In this document: positions 34,727 through 43,849 of the stretch, piece by piece
How positions within the stretch are numbered: the first letter of the stretch is position 1
Layout: every line of letters begins with the position of its first letter
Assembly (NCBI RefSeq): GCF_900411375.1
Contig: NZ_LS422987.1
Location: 1-55,525, forward strand
DNA length: 55,525 nucleotides
Direction: 5' to 3'
Source of the DNA: Lentilactobacillus raoultii
Lineage (GTDB): Bacteria > Bacillota > Bacilli > Lactobacillales > Lactobacillaceae
Notes under the pieces: model-generated
The model's input: the letters and a program-made list of their open reading frames with translations, nothing else
Told to the model about the DNA's origin: nothing
Databases searched by the model: none
Position numbers and translations under genes: made by a program

Positions 34727-34884
34727 CAATCCCGAATAAAGAAAAGCAAAAGCGATCCAAAAATAACAACCATCGCAAACCAGAAGCCGCCAACGACAGT
34801 CGATGACAGCTTCTTTCTTTGAATCAACTCAATTAAGCCTCCCAAAACCGTGATGATTAAAATAACAAAACCAATCACTAACAC
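34723..34884 (-). CDS. 53-residue two-TM membrane protein
   Basis: A GTG start stands nine bases after GGGAGG. The product is MLVIGFVILIITVLGGLIEL, then a basic loop IQRKKLSS, then a second helix (GGFWFAMVVIFGSLLLFFI) and RDC. The strong ribosome site and clean two-helix layout support it as a gene. It ends overlapping the stop of the convergent three-TM protein gene. Function unknown. Confidence 0.55.
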   Translation of the reverse strand: MLVIGFVILIITVLGGLIELIQRKKLSSTVVGGFWFAMVVIFGSLLLFFIRDC

Positions 34885-34996
34885 TTCAAACTACCTCCCG
34901 ACATTTCAAGTATTCAGTTATGTTTCAGCTTAATGCGGTTTGCCAACCAATTGAAGTCTGGTGGACAAATCTTAGTGATCATTTTAAACAATTATC

Positions 34997-35050
34997 AAAA
35001 ACTCACGAATTAGGTTTCTCACAACTGGGAACTCCGTTCGTGAGTTTTTT
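34997..35050. terminator. Bidirectional terminator
   Basis: AAAAACTCACGAA and TTCGTGAGTTTTTT pair perfectly around a 27-nt loop. It isolates the oppA promoter downstream from the genes on its left. No gene is seen between 34885 and 35243. Confidence 0.75.
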
Positions 35051-35114
35051 GGCAAATTCAGAAAATAATTAACACGCTTTAAAAAGCAGCCTTCCCTATT
35101 TTGTCAAAAAAAGA

Positions 35115-35142
35115 TTGCATTAAATTTCCATTAAAGTATAAT
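35115..35142 (+). promoter_or_regulatory. Promoter of the oligopeptide-binding protein gene
   Basis: TTGCAT, 16 nt, TATAAT lies about 100 bases upstream of the start codon. Confidence 0.6.
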
Positions 35143-35243
35143 GAGATTAAAATGTTAAGAAAGCTAACATGAGTTGATAGTAAAACACCAGTCATTTTTT
35201 GATGCATTTGCTGAAAAGTTGGCAAAATAGGGAGGATTATCAT

Positions 35244-36866
35244 ATGGGGTCATTTAAACGAACAAAGTTGTGGTTAGGTTTGGCCGCAACCGCCTTATTA
35301 CTGGTCGGTTGCGGGCAGGCCAAACAAAGCGCTAAGAAGCAAGTCATCCGCACATCAATCGATTCTGAATTAACATCGGTCGATTTGTCCAAAACAACGG
35401 CACTAAATAGCTTCACCGTTTTAAATAACGTTGATGAGGGACTTTTTCGACTTGGCAAAAATAGTAAAATCGAGCCAGGGATCGCGAAAAGTTACACTGA
35501 ATCAAAAGACGGCAAAACGTATACATTCCATCTTCGCAAAAACGCCAAGTGGAGCAACGGTGATCCGGTCACGGCTCAGGACTTTGTTTATTCCTGGCGA
35601 CGGACGCTGAATCCCAAAACGTCTTCACAATATGGTTACCTGTTTTCAGGCATTAAAAACGCTGATAAGATTCAAAACAACAAGGCACCAGTTTCGTCCT
35701 TGGGAATCAAAGCTAATAGACGTTATCAATTAACGGTGACCCTCGAAAGCAAGCTACCCTTCTTTAAATTATTGATGGGCTTTCCAGTATTCTTCCCACA
35801 GGATGCTAAAGCTGTTCAAAAATATGGTAGTCGCTACGGTACCGCGGCCAACAAACAAGTTTATAATGGGCCGTTTACGCTAACCAAGTGGACCGGTTCC
35901 AACCTCTCTTGGACATTGAAGAAAAATCCTAATTATTGGGATCATCAACATGTTAAATTAGATGACGTTAAATACAGTGTCGTCAAGGATCCATCAACTG
36001 GTTTGAACCTTTATAATCAAAAGAAGCTAGATATGAACGGTCTTTCCAACGATCAGGCCAAGCAATATCGCCATAATCAAAACTTGGTCACCCGAAAACA
36101 ATCGTCCAGCTACTATATCGCCTTCAACCAAAAGAAAAAGGTCTTTCAGAATTTAAAAATCCGTCAAGCCATTTCGATGGCCATTAATCGGCCGATGTTA
36201 GTTAATAAAGTGGTGGGTGGCGGTGCTATTCAAAACGACAACTTTGTCTCAAAGGGGCTGGCAGTTTCTCCTAAAAATGGCAAAGATTTTACCGCCGAAA
36301 CCACGGCACCAGCTTCAATGACCTACAATCTACCAGCAGCCAAAAAGCTGTTCGAGCAGGGATTAAAACAGGTCGGCATGAAATCACTTAAGTTCACCTT
36401 GATGGCGGGAGATGATTACGACACCAAGCAGCTGACCGAGTATTTGCAAAGTGCGCTTGAAAAGCTGCCGGGATTAAAAGTATCGCTTAACAACATCCCG
36501 GCCCGAGTAGTGCTTTCCCGTCAAGCCGACCATCAATTTCAGGTTACAGTAGCGGACTGGTTTGCAGATTACGCAGACCCGGTGACCTTCCTAAACATTT
36601 TGACCTCTAAAAATCCAAGCAATATTTCGAAATGGAAAAATGCTGCTTACGATCGCTTAATTGCCAAGAGTAACGATCAGGATGCTGACAAACCAACTGC
36701 CAGGTGGCAGGATATGATCCAAGCCCAGAATCTGGCCTTGAAAGATCAAGCCATCGTGCCGCTTTATCAATCAGGTGAAAAATGGCTTGTGCGCTCAAAA
36801 GTTAAAAACGTCATTTATAATACTGCTGGACCAAACTATAATTTCAAAGAGGCTTACGTTAAATAG
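35244..36866 (+). CDS. oppA: Peptide ABC transporter substrate-binding lipoprotein (OppA family)
   Basis: 540 residues. Lipobox LVGC gives the lipidated C23 after a short signal peptide (KRTKLWLGLAATALLL). The SBP_bac_5 domain follows, with GLFRLGKNSKIEPGIAKSY, YTFHLRKNAKWSNGDPVTAQDFVYSWRRTLNP and IRQAISMAINR. It binds peptides at the cell surface for an Opp permease. No permease or ATPase genes are next to it, so it is an orphan receptor. The ATG at 35244 follows GGGAGG by eight bases; the 15 codons upstream do not fit a signal peptide. Confidence 0.93.
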   Translation: MGSFKRTKLWLGLAATALLLVGCGQAKQSAKKQVIRTSIDSELTSVDLSKTTALNSFTVLNNVDEGLFRLGKNSKIEPGIAKSYTESKDGKTYTFHLRKNAKWSNGDPVTAQDFVYSWRRTLNPKTSSQYGYLFSGIKNADKIQNNKAPVSSLGIKANRRYQLTVTLESKLPFFKLLMGFPVFFPQDAKAVQKYGSRYGTAANKQVYNGPFTLTKWTGSNLSWTLKKNPNYWDHQHVKLDDVKYSVVKDPSTGLNLYNQKKLDMNGLSNDQAKQYRHNQNLVTRKQSSSYYIAFNQKKKVFQNLKIRQAISMAINRPMLVNKVVGGGAIQNDNFVSKGLAVSPKNGKDFTAETTAPASMTYNLPAAKKLFEQGLKQVGMKSLKFTLMAGDDYDTKQLTEYLQSALEKLPGLKVSLNNIPARVVLSRQADHQFQVTVADWFADYADPVTFLNILTSKNPSNISKWKNAAYDRLIAKSNDQDADKPTARWQDMIQAQNLALKDQAIVPLYQSGEKWLVRSKVKNVIYNTAGPNYNFKEAYVK

Positions 36867-36868
36867 TT

Positions 36869-36913
36869 AAAAAACGATTACATCCCTAAAAAGAAGGACG
36901 CAATCGTTTTTTT
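36869..36913 (+). terminator. Intrinsic terminator after oppA
   Basis: AAAAAACGATT pairs with AATCGTTTTTTT across a 22-nt loop, just after the stop codon. Confidence 0.8.
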
Positions 36914-36950
36914 AATGGTGACTCAATTTTCTGCGTGTCACTTGAAGCCA

Positions 36951-37127
36951 TTAATAAAGATGATAAACAAAAACTGCTTCGTAGAGACTGTACCCTAAAA
37001 GGACGGCAAAACAAATAATCGAACCAATTCGCCGTTTTCGCACACGTCCTTTTCTCATGAGATCAGTGAATGCCACAATAATTGAAATAATCAGTAACAG
37101 AAAAAAGATTGGTATCAGAACCGTCAT
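36951..37127 (-). CDS. 58-residue two-TM membrane protein
   Basis: An ATG follows AAAAGGAG by seven bases. The product has two helices (about 2-20 and 35-55) separated by a very basic loop, MRKGRVRKRR. The layout (helix, positive loop, helix) matches the neighbouring tiny proteins at 34723 and 38256, though their sequences are not clearly homologous. Function unknown. Confidence 0.6.
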   Translation of the reverse strand: MTVLIPIFFLLLIISIIVAFTDLMRKGRVRKRRIGSIICFAVLLGYSLYEAVFVYHLY

Positions 37128-37345
37128 AGGAAATCTCCTTTTGGATGGTTAACTTGTACTCGCGACAATAAATTGTCGACCTAATCAACTTATCATAGGT
37201 CCGGTTACTGACGCAACCATTTTCTATAGGCTTGTGCTATGGCTATTGGCAAAAAAGCAGTGATGTAATCACGATTTTTAGGTAATTGCATTACTTCCTT
37301 AATGGTTTCAATCATATCAGGTTTTAAACTAATTTTGCCAATACA

Positions 37346-38140
37346 TTAAACAGTCCGAGCAAAGAATGCGGCCACATCATCCCAGACATCATCCAAATAC
37401 CCTTTGGCATGTCGACTTCCCGTCAACATCCTGGTTGTATAGGGAATTTGATGCTCAGTTAATGTTTGCGCCATCGTCAAAACGCCGCTGGTCGGCACAA
37501 ACTCATTTAACGAGTTGGCCAGATACATCGGTCCGGTTTGGTCAGTCACCCGATGATAGGGGGTAGCCGCTTCATACTGATCTGTGCGGCCGTTAAAGTA
37601 GTTGGTGACAAACCATTTATAAAATGGATCATTGGCACCGGTCTGATTAATATTAGCGCTGGCCGTACTGTTAAAGCCGCTGGTATCACCTTCTGCGGCC
37701 ACCACATCTTCGTGCTGGCTCAGCCAATGATCGATATCTAAAATGCCAGAAAGCGACGCCACCGGAATGCCATATTTAATCGCCAGCTCAACGACCATGT
37801 TGCCGCCAGCTGATGAGCCAAAGGCGCCAATGTGATCATGATCAAATGGTAAATCTGACTGCTTTAGCCAATCATATAACCGATCCATATCTTCAAGTGG
37901 CGCCGGATAATAGGCTTTTGGCGTAATCCGGTAAGCCGGTGTCACAACCAAATATCCGAGTTCAACAAAGCACTTGGATGAATCGGCATCCTTTGATTTA
38001 TTACCGCGGAACCAACCACCACCATGAATATCAATGATGGCGCCCTTAGCGGTTTGTACATCCCCATCATAATAGATGTCAGTCTTTTGATGATTAACAG
38101 CATCATACTCAATGTCGGTTTTAACAACTAAATTTGCCAT
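37346..38140 (-). CDS. Alpha/beta hydrolase (esterase family)
   Basis: 264 residues. HGGGW is at 39-43, the nucleophile elbow GSSAG has S110, and the likely His is in TGSRHAKGY near residue 245. This is the HSL/acetyl-esterase-like fold with cytoplasmic location. It is unrelated at close range to the esterase at 4451. The ribosome site is GGGG, eight bases before the ATG. The substrate is unknown. Confidence 0.83.
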   Translation of the reverse strand: MANLVVKTDIEYDAVNHQKTDIYYDGDVQTAKGAIIDIHGGGWFRGNKSKDADSSKCFVELGYLVVTPAYRITPKAYYPAPLEDMDRLYDWLKQSDLPFDHDHIGAFGSSAGGNMVVELAIKYGIPVASLSGILDIDHWLSQHEDVVAAEGDTSGFNSTASANINQTGANDPFYKWFVTNYFNGRTDQYEAATPYHRVTDQTGPMYLANSLNEFVPTSGVLTMAQTLTEHQIPYTTRMLTGSRHAKGYLDDVWDDVAAFFARTV

Positions 38141-38255
38141 GTCAAAATCCCCTTAGATAGATCTTACCAATTAATACTTCTCACAGGCAGTATCTACCCA
38201 AGTCTGGGACAAATCAACTAAAACGCTTTGCTGGATTACTAAGTACCAATACTGG

Positions 38256-38450
38256 TTACACTAAACGAACCGATAACCAAAAAATCAGCACATACAAAAC
38301 GATTATTATTGGTCCCAAAATCCTTAACCGTCTGAAATAAGTGTCTTTTTCATCTCGGCTTTTTACAACCTGTTTGCCAAAAAGAACGAGGCCAACTGCT
38401 AGAATTGCCGGGATGCCAATGACCAGGCCAATATATAGATAAACGCTCAT
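38256..38450 (-). CDS. 64-residue two-TM membrane protein
   Basis: The start follows AAAGGA. Helix 1 is YLYIGLVIGIPAILAVGLVLF, the middle is charged (GKQVVKSRDEKDTYFRRLR), and helix 2 is ILGPIIIVLYVLIFWLSV. It is a plausible small membrane protein of unknown function, next to the alpha/beta hydrolase gene. Confidence 0.58.
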   Translation of the reverse strand: MSVYLYIGLVIGIPAILAVGLVLFGKQVVKSRDEKDTYFRRLRILGPIIIVLYVLIFWLSVRLV

Positions 38451-38635
38451 TAATTTTTCCTTTCAAGTTCAATCTGTTAAATGTATACCAGCCGTTAACT
38501 ATTGAAAGTTTATCAAATATTTTGTGCCATGTCATCATGGTTAAACAGGTGGAGGGCAAACCTGGTTAGAACTTGACACAGTCCTAAATATTTTTCCGCT
38601 GACTATCTGGACAACGTCGCCTCTAAAACCAAGGA

Positions 38636-39418
38636 TTAGCGAATCATATCATTTTTCAGAAAGTTTCTTATATGCTCGATTGCCTGCATGGCACCTGAAA
38701 CATTGGCTGAATAATTAAAATCCGGATGAAGAACGCCCGCCTGTTCAGCTCGATCTAACGGCCCAATCCAAACACTTTTTCTGGCACCAGCTAATAATTC
38801 ACGATCGTTATCATCATTTCCAAACGCAATATAATCATCTTTTGGAAACAATTTTCTAAGGGTTGCGTACTTGTTGATGCCGGTTGCCGTCATATCTATA
38901 TTATGTTCACCGTGATGTTCAACAATGGAAAGGGCTGTCTGGCCCCTTAACCGCTTTACCAATAATTGCATTTGTTGGTTGCTCAGATTCAATAAGATTG
39001 CTTTAATTGGTTGTCTTAACCCCTTTAAGTCAACATTGTGTGCTAGGTGATCAGGATCAAGTTGCCTCAAAATAGGGCTTCCCTGTTGGACATGGGCTGA
39101 ATAATCCCATTTTCCATCAATCAGATAATCCAAATGATTAGCTTTAATCAGCATCTTTAAAAACTGGTAATCCTGACTCTTGATGGGGCTGGTCACGCAA
39201 ACTTGTCCTTTCAAGGAAATGATTGAGCCATTTCCGCCGATTAAACTTGAATTAGAAAACATCCTGACAATTGGCAACAAATCTCGAATTGGTCTTGCAG
39301 AAGCAAAGACTAATTCAGCTTGCTTAACTGGCAGTGCTTTAATCTCCCTAATGATTTGATCGTCAATTTTTTGACCATCAAAACTAATGGTACCATCAAC
39401 ATCAAAAACTAGTTTCAT
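38636..39418 (-). CDS. HAD-family phosphatase, Cof type
   Basis: 260 residues. Motif I is FDVDGT (D6 nucleophile, D8), motif IV is FGNDDNDRELL and the Lys of motif III lies in GINKYATL. An inserted C2-type cap domain (about 80-180) marks the Cof/YbjI subclass, which dephosphorylates sugar phosphates or flavin precursors. It is a single gene; the 300 AT-rich bases after it (39419-39725) hold no gene apart from a promoter for the next operon. Confidence 0.85.
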   Translation of the reverse strand: MKLVFDVDGTISFDGQKIDDQIIREIKALPVKQAELVFASARPIRDLLPIVRMFSNSSLIGGNGSIISLKGQVCVTSPIKSQDYQFLKMLIKANHLDYLIDGKWDYSAHVQQGSPILRQLDPDHLAHNVDLKGLRQPIKAILLNLSNQQMQLLVKRLRGQTALSIVEHHGEHNIDMTATGINKYATLRKLFPKDDYIAFGNDDNDRELLAGARKSVWIGPLDRAEQAGVLHPDFNYSANVSGAMQAIEHIRNFLKNDMIR

Positions 39419-39621
39419 AACTTAAATATCACCGTCCATTTTAAAAAATAAATGTTCTCAAAATCTCACATTACGTTTAATAAAAATATAGCATAACTGA
39501 GATCGATTCAAAACATTTTCATTTTCTACAATAGCTCAGTATTATTTTATTCATTATAGTTAAAACATTGTATAAAAATACGATTAAAATTAAATATGCG
39601 CGATATTTATAAGCATTTCAT

Positions 39622-39649
39622 TTTACTATTTTTCGATTAGCAGTATGAT
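39622..39649 (+). promoter_or_regulatory. Promoter of the frameshift-gene operon
   Basis: TTTACT, 16 nt, TATGAT lies 76 bases before the first ATG of the small membrane protein operon. Confidence 0.45.
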
Positions 39650-39725
39650 AAGTTTAAATTGATGGGTAATTTCTGCGTAGTTCCTTTGAGATTTAATGAA
39701 TATTAAGCTAAAAGAGGCGCTAATA

Positions 39726-39952
39726 ATGACTAAAAAAGTAATTACAAAAAAGAACGATTAGTTTGGCTAGTCATCGTCGTTCTTACACCATTCATCTCAA
39801 CTGATCTGATAATGGAATATTTTTTGGATAATTGGCACCCATTTCATTTGCCACAGTGGCTAATCGTCGCTGCTATTTATTTTACGATTTCTACTGTTGT
39901 CTTTGTGATCATGAATCGACTGTTTCTTAAAAAATTTAGAAGCCAAAAATAA
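39726..39952 (+). CDS. Small membrane protein, copy 1, needing a -1 frameshift at A AAA AAG
   Basis: The ATG at 39726 (GAGGCG site) reads eleven codons and stops (TAG, 39759). At 39746-39752 the heptamer A AAA AAG is in the exact register for a -1 ribosomal slip. After the slip an open frame runs to 39952 and gives about 75 residues: MTKKVITKKERLVWL, helix, MEYFLDNWHPFHLPQW, second helix, basic tail FLKKFRSQK. It is homologous to copy 2, which has the same heptamer at the same residue. Programmed frameshifting is the favoured reading; a duplicated pseudogene is the alternative. Confidence 0.6.
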
Positions 39953-40059
39953 AATTTTCATAAATGGAATTGCGATGAATTTTGATCGGTAGGCAATCAT
40001 CATATTGCTTCTTAGTGTTTGGTTGGTAATAAATACGCTCACAAGGAAGATGATCAACA

Positions 40060-40227
40060 TTGAGAGATTTTGTCATTAAACTAACACCACTATTCTTGGC
40101 ATTCTTCTGGATAATCTACATTCTTACAGAGTTTCAATCCGTTGACAAACCATTTCTAATTTTAGTTGTGGCAACCGGCTACACACTCTGTATTTGGTTG
40201 GTACTCCTTTTTGAAAAATACAAATAG
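40060..40227 (+). CDS. 55-residue two-TM protein between the two frameshift genes
   Basis: A TTG start stands ten bases after AAGGAAG. The product has two helices (about 8-23 and 31-51) and a short polar loop (EFQSVDKP). An ATG in the site itself, at 40050, opens a ten-codon frame in another register. It belongs to the same plus-strand unit as the two frameshift genes. Function unknown. Confidence 0.45.
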   Translation: MRDFVIKLTPLFLAFFWIIYILTEFQSVDKPFLILVVATGYTLCIWLVLLFEKYK

Positions 40228-40262
40228 TATTTCAATCGTCATTATTTAAGGAGGAATTACTA

Positions 40263-40486
40263 ATGGCTAAAAAAGGATTACTAAAAAAGAGCGGTTGGCT
40301 TTGGCTGCCACAACTCTTATTCCAATAATTTTAACTACTTTGATGATGGACTATTTCTTAAATAACTGGCATCCACTTCATTTGCCGCAATGGGTTATCT
40401 TTTTTGCTATTTCATTTATAATCTACATTCCTGTCTTTATGATCATAAATCACCTATTTCTCAAAAAGCTTCAAAACAAAAAATAA
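40263..40486 (+). CDS. Small membrane protein, copy 2, needing a -1 frameshift at A AAA AAG
   Basis: The ATG at 40263 has a strong AAGGAGG site. The zero frame stops at 40326. At 40283-40289 lies A AAA AAG in slip register; the -1 frame runs to 40486 and gives about 74 residues: MAKKGLLKKERLALA, helix, MDYFLNNWHPLHLPQW, second helix, FLKKLQNKK. An internal AAAGGA about eight bases before the heptamer could act as the Shine-Dalgarno stimulator known from dnaX. An unassisted TTG start at 40295 in the -1 frame has no ribosome site and would drop the part shared with copy 1. Confidence 0.62.
40283..40289 (+). other. Slippery heptamer A AAA AAG, copy 2
   Basis: Canonical X XXY YYZ heptamer in zero-frame register, nine codons... 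of which the last two are AAA AAG, at the same residue as the heptamer of copy 1 (39746-39752). Confidence 0.65.
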
Positions 40487-40558
40487 GGCTTCCTTAACGA
40501 AGCCAAACCTCAAAAGGGCCTTTAAATCAGTCTAAAAACTGACCTAAAGGTCCTTTAC
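40487..40558 (+). terminator. Paired hairpins, probable terminator
   Basis: GGCTTC-GAAGCC directly after the stop codon is followed by AAAGGGCCTTTA...TAAAGGTCCTTT. The region lies between convergent genes. A long T-run is lacking, so this is a moderate call. Confidence 0.45.
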
Positions 40559-40631
40559 CATTCGAATTCATTTCACTCTAATCGAAGCCCCATTCGAAGT
40601 AGAAAAGAAATCTCAATGGACACTCCTCAGT

Positions 40632-41588
40632 TTAACCTCTTTTGATCACAAAGCCAAAATCAATGTCTTGATCAGCCGGAATATGGTATTGTGGTTCCAC
40701 ATCGGCACCCCAACTGTCAATACCGCCAACACCCCGAACTGCGCCCAAAATTGAGACCACCGTTCTCCTTGGTAATGGCAGTTCTTCAATGTGGGTGGCG
40801 TTTTCCAACTCCTCAGCCGTGTAAGGCAAGGCACTAAAGGCAAATGGTCCAGTTAATTTTTCAAACTTCAAACTAAACGGCACCGTTGAAGCATCCGAAT
40901 TATCCTTGGTACTCTGCCGGGTGACCGTGACCCAATTGGTTTGCATATGAACGCCATTATCTTCCGGGACCAAATACTTCGTTACCGGTAAACCTGCTAC
41001 TTGATAGGTTCCTGGGATGCCGCCAGCCATTCGATCCGGATAGGTTTCCCCTGATAGGCCATTATATTGATAGCTAACGGCCTTGGTGGGCATGATAAAC
41101 CGCATCCCAAAGACCGGTAATTCCGGGAGTCCCTTCTTCCCCGCATAGTGCACCTTTATCTGAAGGGCACTGTCAGGGGTAACCGAGTAAGTAACATCGA
41201 CGGTTGTTTGAGGGATCGTCAGCGTTTGGTAATGGTAACTAATTTCAACTTGTGCCGCCGTTTCGTGATCGGAATATTGATTATTTAACGGTGGCTTGGG
41301 GAACTCAATTAATTGACCATTAACCTTAATGTCAATCGACTTAACGTCAATAAACATGTCAGCCCCCAGCCACTGAATTGACTTTTTTGAAAAGCCATTG
41401 CCCCGGTCATTATCGGTGGTTGCCCGCCAAAAAGTCGGTTTGGGTTCACGATATAACCATTCTTTACCGCCAATTACCAGTGATTCCAAGCCGCCCCGTG
41501 AATAACTAAAGATATAGTGAAAATCATCCCCACCAACGCCAAGCGTGCCATCACCGTAAACAACTCTTAATTGCTTAGTATTTACCAT
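40632..41588 (-). CDS. lacM: Beta-galactosidase small subunit LacM
   Basis: 318 residues, equal to the C-terminal domain 5 (Bgal_small_N) of long GH2 beta-galactosidases: [35 protein letters not shown] is the family hallmark. It completes the active site of LacL in a heterodimer. It overlaps the lacL end by 14 bases, so the two are translationally coupled. An AGGAGG lies 12 bases before the ATG. In this setting it would hydrolyse galactosides released from arabinogalactan as well as lactose. Confidence 0.95.
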   Translation of the reverse strand: MVNTKQLRVVYGDGTLGVGGDDFHYIFSYSRGGLESLVIGGKEWLYREPKPTFWRATTDNDRGNGFSKKSIQWLGADMFIDVKSIDIKVNGQLIEFPKPPLNNQYSDHETAAQVEISYHYQTLTIPQTTVDVTYSVTPDSALQIKVHYAGKKGLPELPVFGMRFIMPTKAVSYQYNGLSGETYPDRMAGGIPGTYQVAGLPVTKYLVPEDNGVHMQTNWVTVTRQSTKDNSDASTVPFSLKFEKLTGPFAFSALPYTAEELENATHIEELPLPRRTVVSILGAVRGVGGIDSWGADVEPQYHIPADQDIDFGFVIKRG

Positions 41589-43479
41589 AATAGTATCTTA
41601 CCTCCTGCATGGCTGGTTTTTCAGTTCGGTCGGCAAACATGAGGCCGTCACCGGAAAATTCATAGTCGGAAACCCGATCGTCAAAATCCCCACCGTAACG
41701 CAGGACCTTTTGACCGGTTACTTCATCTTTAACTTCAATCGCTTGATCAATGAAATCCCAGATAAAGCCGCCTTGATACATCGGGTACTTATCAAGCAAG
41801 TCCATGTACGACTTCATGCCACCAATGGAATTGCCCATGTCATGCATGTATTCACAAAGCAGAAACGGCTTTTGTGGATCATGTTTCAAATAATCTTCAA
41901 TTTCAGTTGGGGTGGCATACATTCGACTTTCAACATCGGAAATGGTGGCTTTATATTTCGGATTATGGAAGACCCCTTCATAATGAACCAGCCGGGATGG
42001 GTCCGTTTGCTTATAATACTGATTCATAGCCTCAATATCATCCCCGGCATACGATTCGTTTCCAAGCGACCAGAATAAAATGCTGGTGTGATTCTTAAAC
42101 GTCTCGTAATTATTTTTGGCTCGATCAAGAACCGCTGCCCGCCATTGAGGTAGTGAGCCCGGCACATTATCCGAAGGCTCCACGTCTCCCAACTTTTGCC
42201 AAGTTCCGTGGGATTCCAAATTATTTTCAGCCATCATGTAAATGCCGTTGACATCACATAGGCGATACCAGGCAAGATGATCCGGATAATGGCAAGTCCG
42301 CACTGCATTAATATGATTCTTCTTAAAGGTAGCAATGTCGGCCTGCATATCAGCCATCGTTACAACCCGACCGGATTTGGCATCCCACTCGTGGCGGTTG
42401 ACGCCCTTGATAATCAAGCGTTGACCATTTAAGGTGATTACCTTGGCCTGATTAATTTCAATTCGGCGAAACCCAAACTGATATGGCACAATTTCCAATG
42501 GTTGACCGGCCTGATCCGTCAACGTAATGGTTAATTGATAAAGATAAGGATTATCGTGGTCCCATAAGTGAATGCTTTCAAGTGGCGTATCGGCCAGGCG
42601 AACATCCCCATCGGCTTTTTGACTGCTCTCATAAACTTGATGGCCTGCAGCATCCGTTACGTTTAGATGAGCGACCGTTCCGGCTTGCTGGCCGTTGAAC
42701 TGCGCATCGACCGTTAACCGGCCAGATTGAAAGTCATCGTTGACCGTTGGTTTAATCGATAAGTCTTCCAAATGGACTGCCGGTTGGGCGATGAGCGAGA
42801 CATCCCGAAAGATCCCAAAGAATCGGAACATATCCTGATCTTCCAGGAAACTGGCCGTACTTCGGTTAAAAACGGCGACTGCCAGCGTATTCTCACCATC
42901 GACCAAGTAAGGGGTTAAATCAAATTCATGCGGCGTAAAGCTGTCTTCCGCATATCCCAGAAAATGGCCATTCAACCATGCATACATCGCCGTTTGAACA
43001 CCTTCAAACCGAATGCGAACCTGATGATGTTGCAAAGCCGGAGCCAACGTAAATTTCTTAACATATTGACCAACATGGTTGTCTTTACCCTCGCTGAACA
43101 TGCCGGCACCGTCCTGATCCGGTCCCATCGTATAAGCCGGCCGGCGGAAAATTTTACCTTCCCATGGATACAAGGTATTAATGTACTTAATTTTATGATA
43201 ACCGGCAAATTCAATTAATCCCGGTACTCGAATGGTGTCAAAATTACTACTGTCAAAATCAGCTTGATAAAAGTCTTTTTGACGACTCATTGGATCTTGG
43301 GCATAGGCAAACCGCCAATCCCCATTCAGGCTCTGAACGAAGCTGCTTTGGTGCTGGTTTACTTCATCCTGATTTTTAAAAAATTGGTGGTCGCTATGAG
43401 CCGGTATTTCGTTTACCCGAAAGACTTCCGGGTCGTCCAACCAACGTAATGCTGCTTGAGTGACCGTTTTTTGACTCAT
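41575..43479 (-). CDS. lacL: Beta-galactosidase large subunit LacL
   Basis: 634 residues, GH2: jelly-roll domain (about 50-230), immunoglobulin-like domain (about 240-340), TIM barrel with acid/base E475 (WSLGNES) and nucleophile E543 ([11 protein letters not shown]). It ends where the long enzyme would continue, which LacM supplies. It is cytoplasmic. The promoter has TTGACA-17-TACATT with a cre-like site between the boxes. The ribosome site AGGAG is 11 bases from the ATG. Confidence 0.96.
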   Translation of the reverse strand: MSQKTVTQAALRWLDDPEVFRVNEIPAHSDHQFFKNQDEVNQHQSSFVQSLNGDWRFAYAQDPMSRQKDFYQADFDSSNFDTIRVPGLIEFAGYHKIKYINTLYPWEGKIFRRPAYTMGPDQDGAGMFSEGKDNHVGQYVKKFTLAPALQHHQVRIRFEGVQTAMYAWLNGHFLGYAEDSFTPHEFDLTPYLVDGENTLAVAVFNRSTASFLEDQDMFRFFGIFRDVSLIAQPAVHLEDLSIKPTVNDDFQSGRLTVDAQFNGQQAGTVAHLNVTDAAGHQVYESSQKADGDVRLADTPLESIHLWDHDNPYLYQLTITLTDQAGQPLEIVPYQFGFRRIEINQAKVITLNGQRLIIKGVNRHEWDAKSGRVVTMADMQADIATFKKNHINAVRTCHYPDHLAWYRLCDVNGIYMMAENNLESHGTWQKLGDVEPSDNVPGSLPQWRAAVLDRAKNNYETFKNHTSILFWSLGNESYAGDDIEAMNQYYKQTDPSRLVHYEGVFHNPKYKATISDVESRMYATPTEIEDYLKHDPQKPFLLCEYMHDMGNSIGGMKSYMDLLDKYPMYQGGFIWDFIDQAIEVKDEVTGQKVLRYGGDFDDRVSDYEFSGDGLMFADRTEKPAMQEVRYYYGKY

Positions 43480-43521
43480 GAATTCTCACACTCCTAACTA
43501 ACAAATTAACGTCCTACCATT

Positions 43522-43550
43522 AATGTAAGCGCTTCACATTATTTTGTCAA
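43522..43550 (-). promoter_or_regulatory. lacLM promoter with cre-like site between -35 and -10
   Basis: On the minus strand TTGACA (43545-43550), 17 nt, TACATT (43522-43527). TGTAAGCGCTTCACA (43524-43538 on plus) is a cre palindrome with one extra base. CcpA repression would block the promoter directly. Confidence 0.65.
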
Positions 43551-43765
43551 TCTGTTATTAAATTTTTTCATTGATGTTTAATTATTTTTAATGAGAATTG
43601 CAGAACGTTTCATTCCTCTCAGTCAACATGAACTGGTTTCCTAAAAGCCCATTAACCAACTCAGTGTGAATTAGTAGTGCCAACGCTCACTGCCGCCAAA
43701 CCTCAACCGCTTTCAATTTTAATTAGATATCGGACTAGAATGGTTGATTTTTTATCGTAAAAGTA

Positions 43766-43779
43766 ATATATTAATATAT
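43766..43779. promoter_or_regulatory. Palindrome ATATATTAATATAT before kdgA
   Basis: A perfect 14-bp palindrome. The identical 14-mer occurs at the kdgK promoter (51580-51593). A putative -10 box TATACT is at 43788-43793. It is a candidate operator of the GntR-type or LacI-type regulator of the hexuronate genes. Confidence 0.55.
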
Positions 43780-43849
43780 GAAACTGATATACTAAACTGA
43801 AATTATTTATTTGCCCGTTTTCAAAAATGTCAAAGGAGATTTCGCTGAG

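Noticed and set aside
39860-40060. Minus-strand frame opposite copy 1
   Set aside because: It is antisense to the conserved frameshift gene and has no family features.
40295-40486. Independent gene starting at TTG 40295
   Set aside because: No ribosome site precedes this TTG, and it would drop the MAKK..KKER part that aligns with copy 1. Frameshift fusion from the ATG at 40263 explains both copies better.
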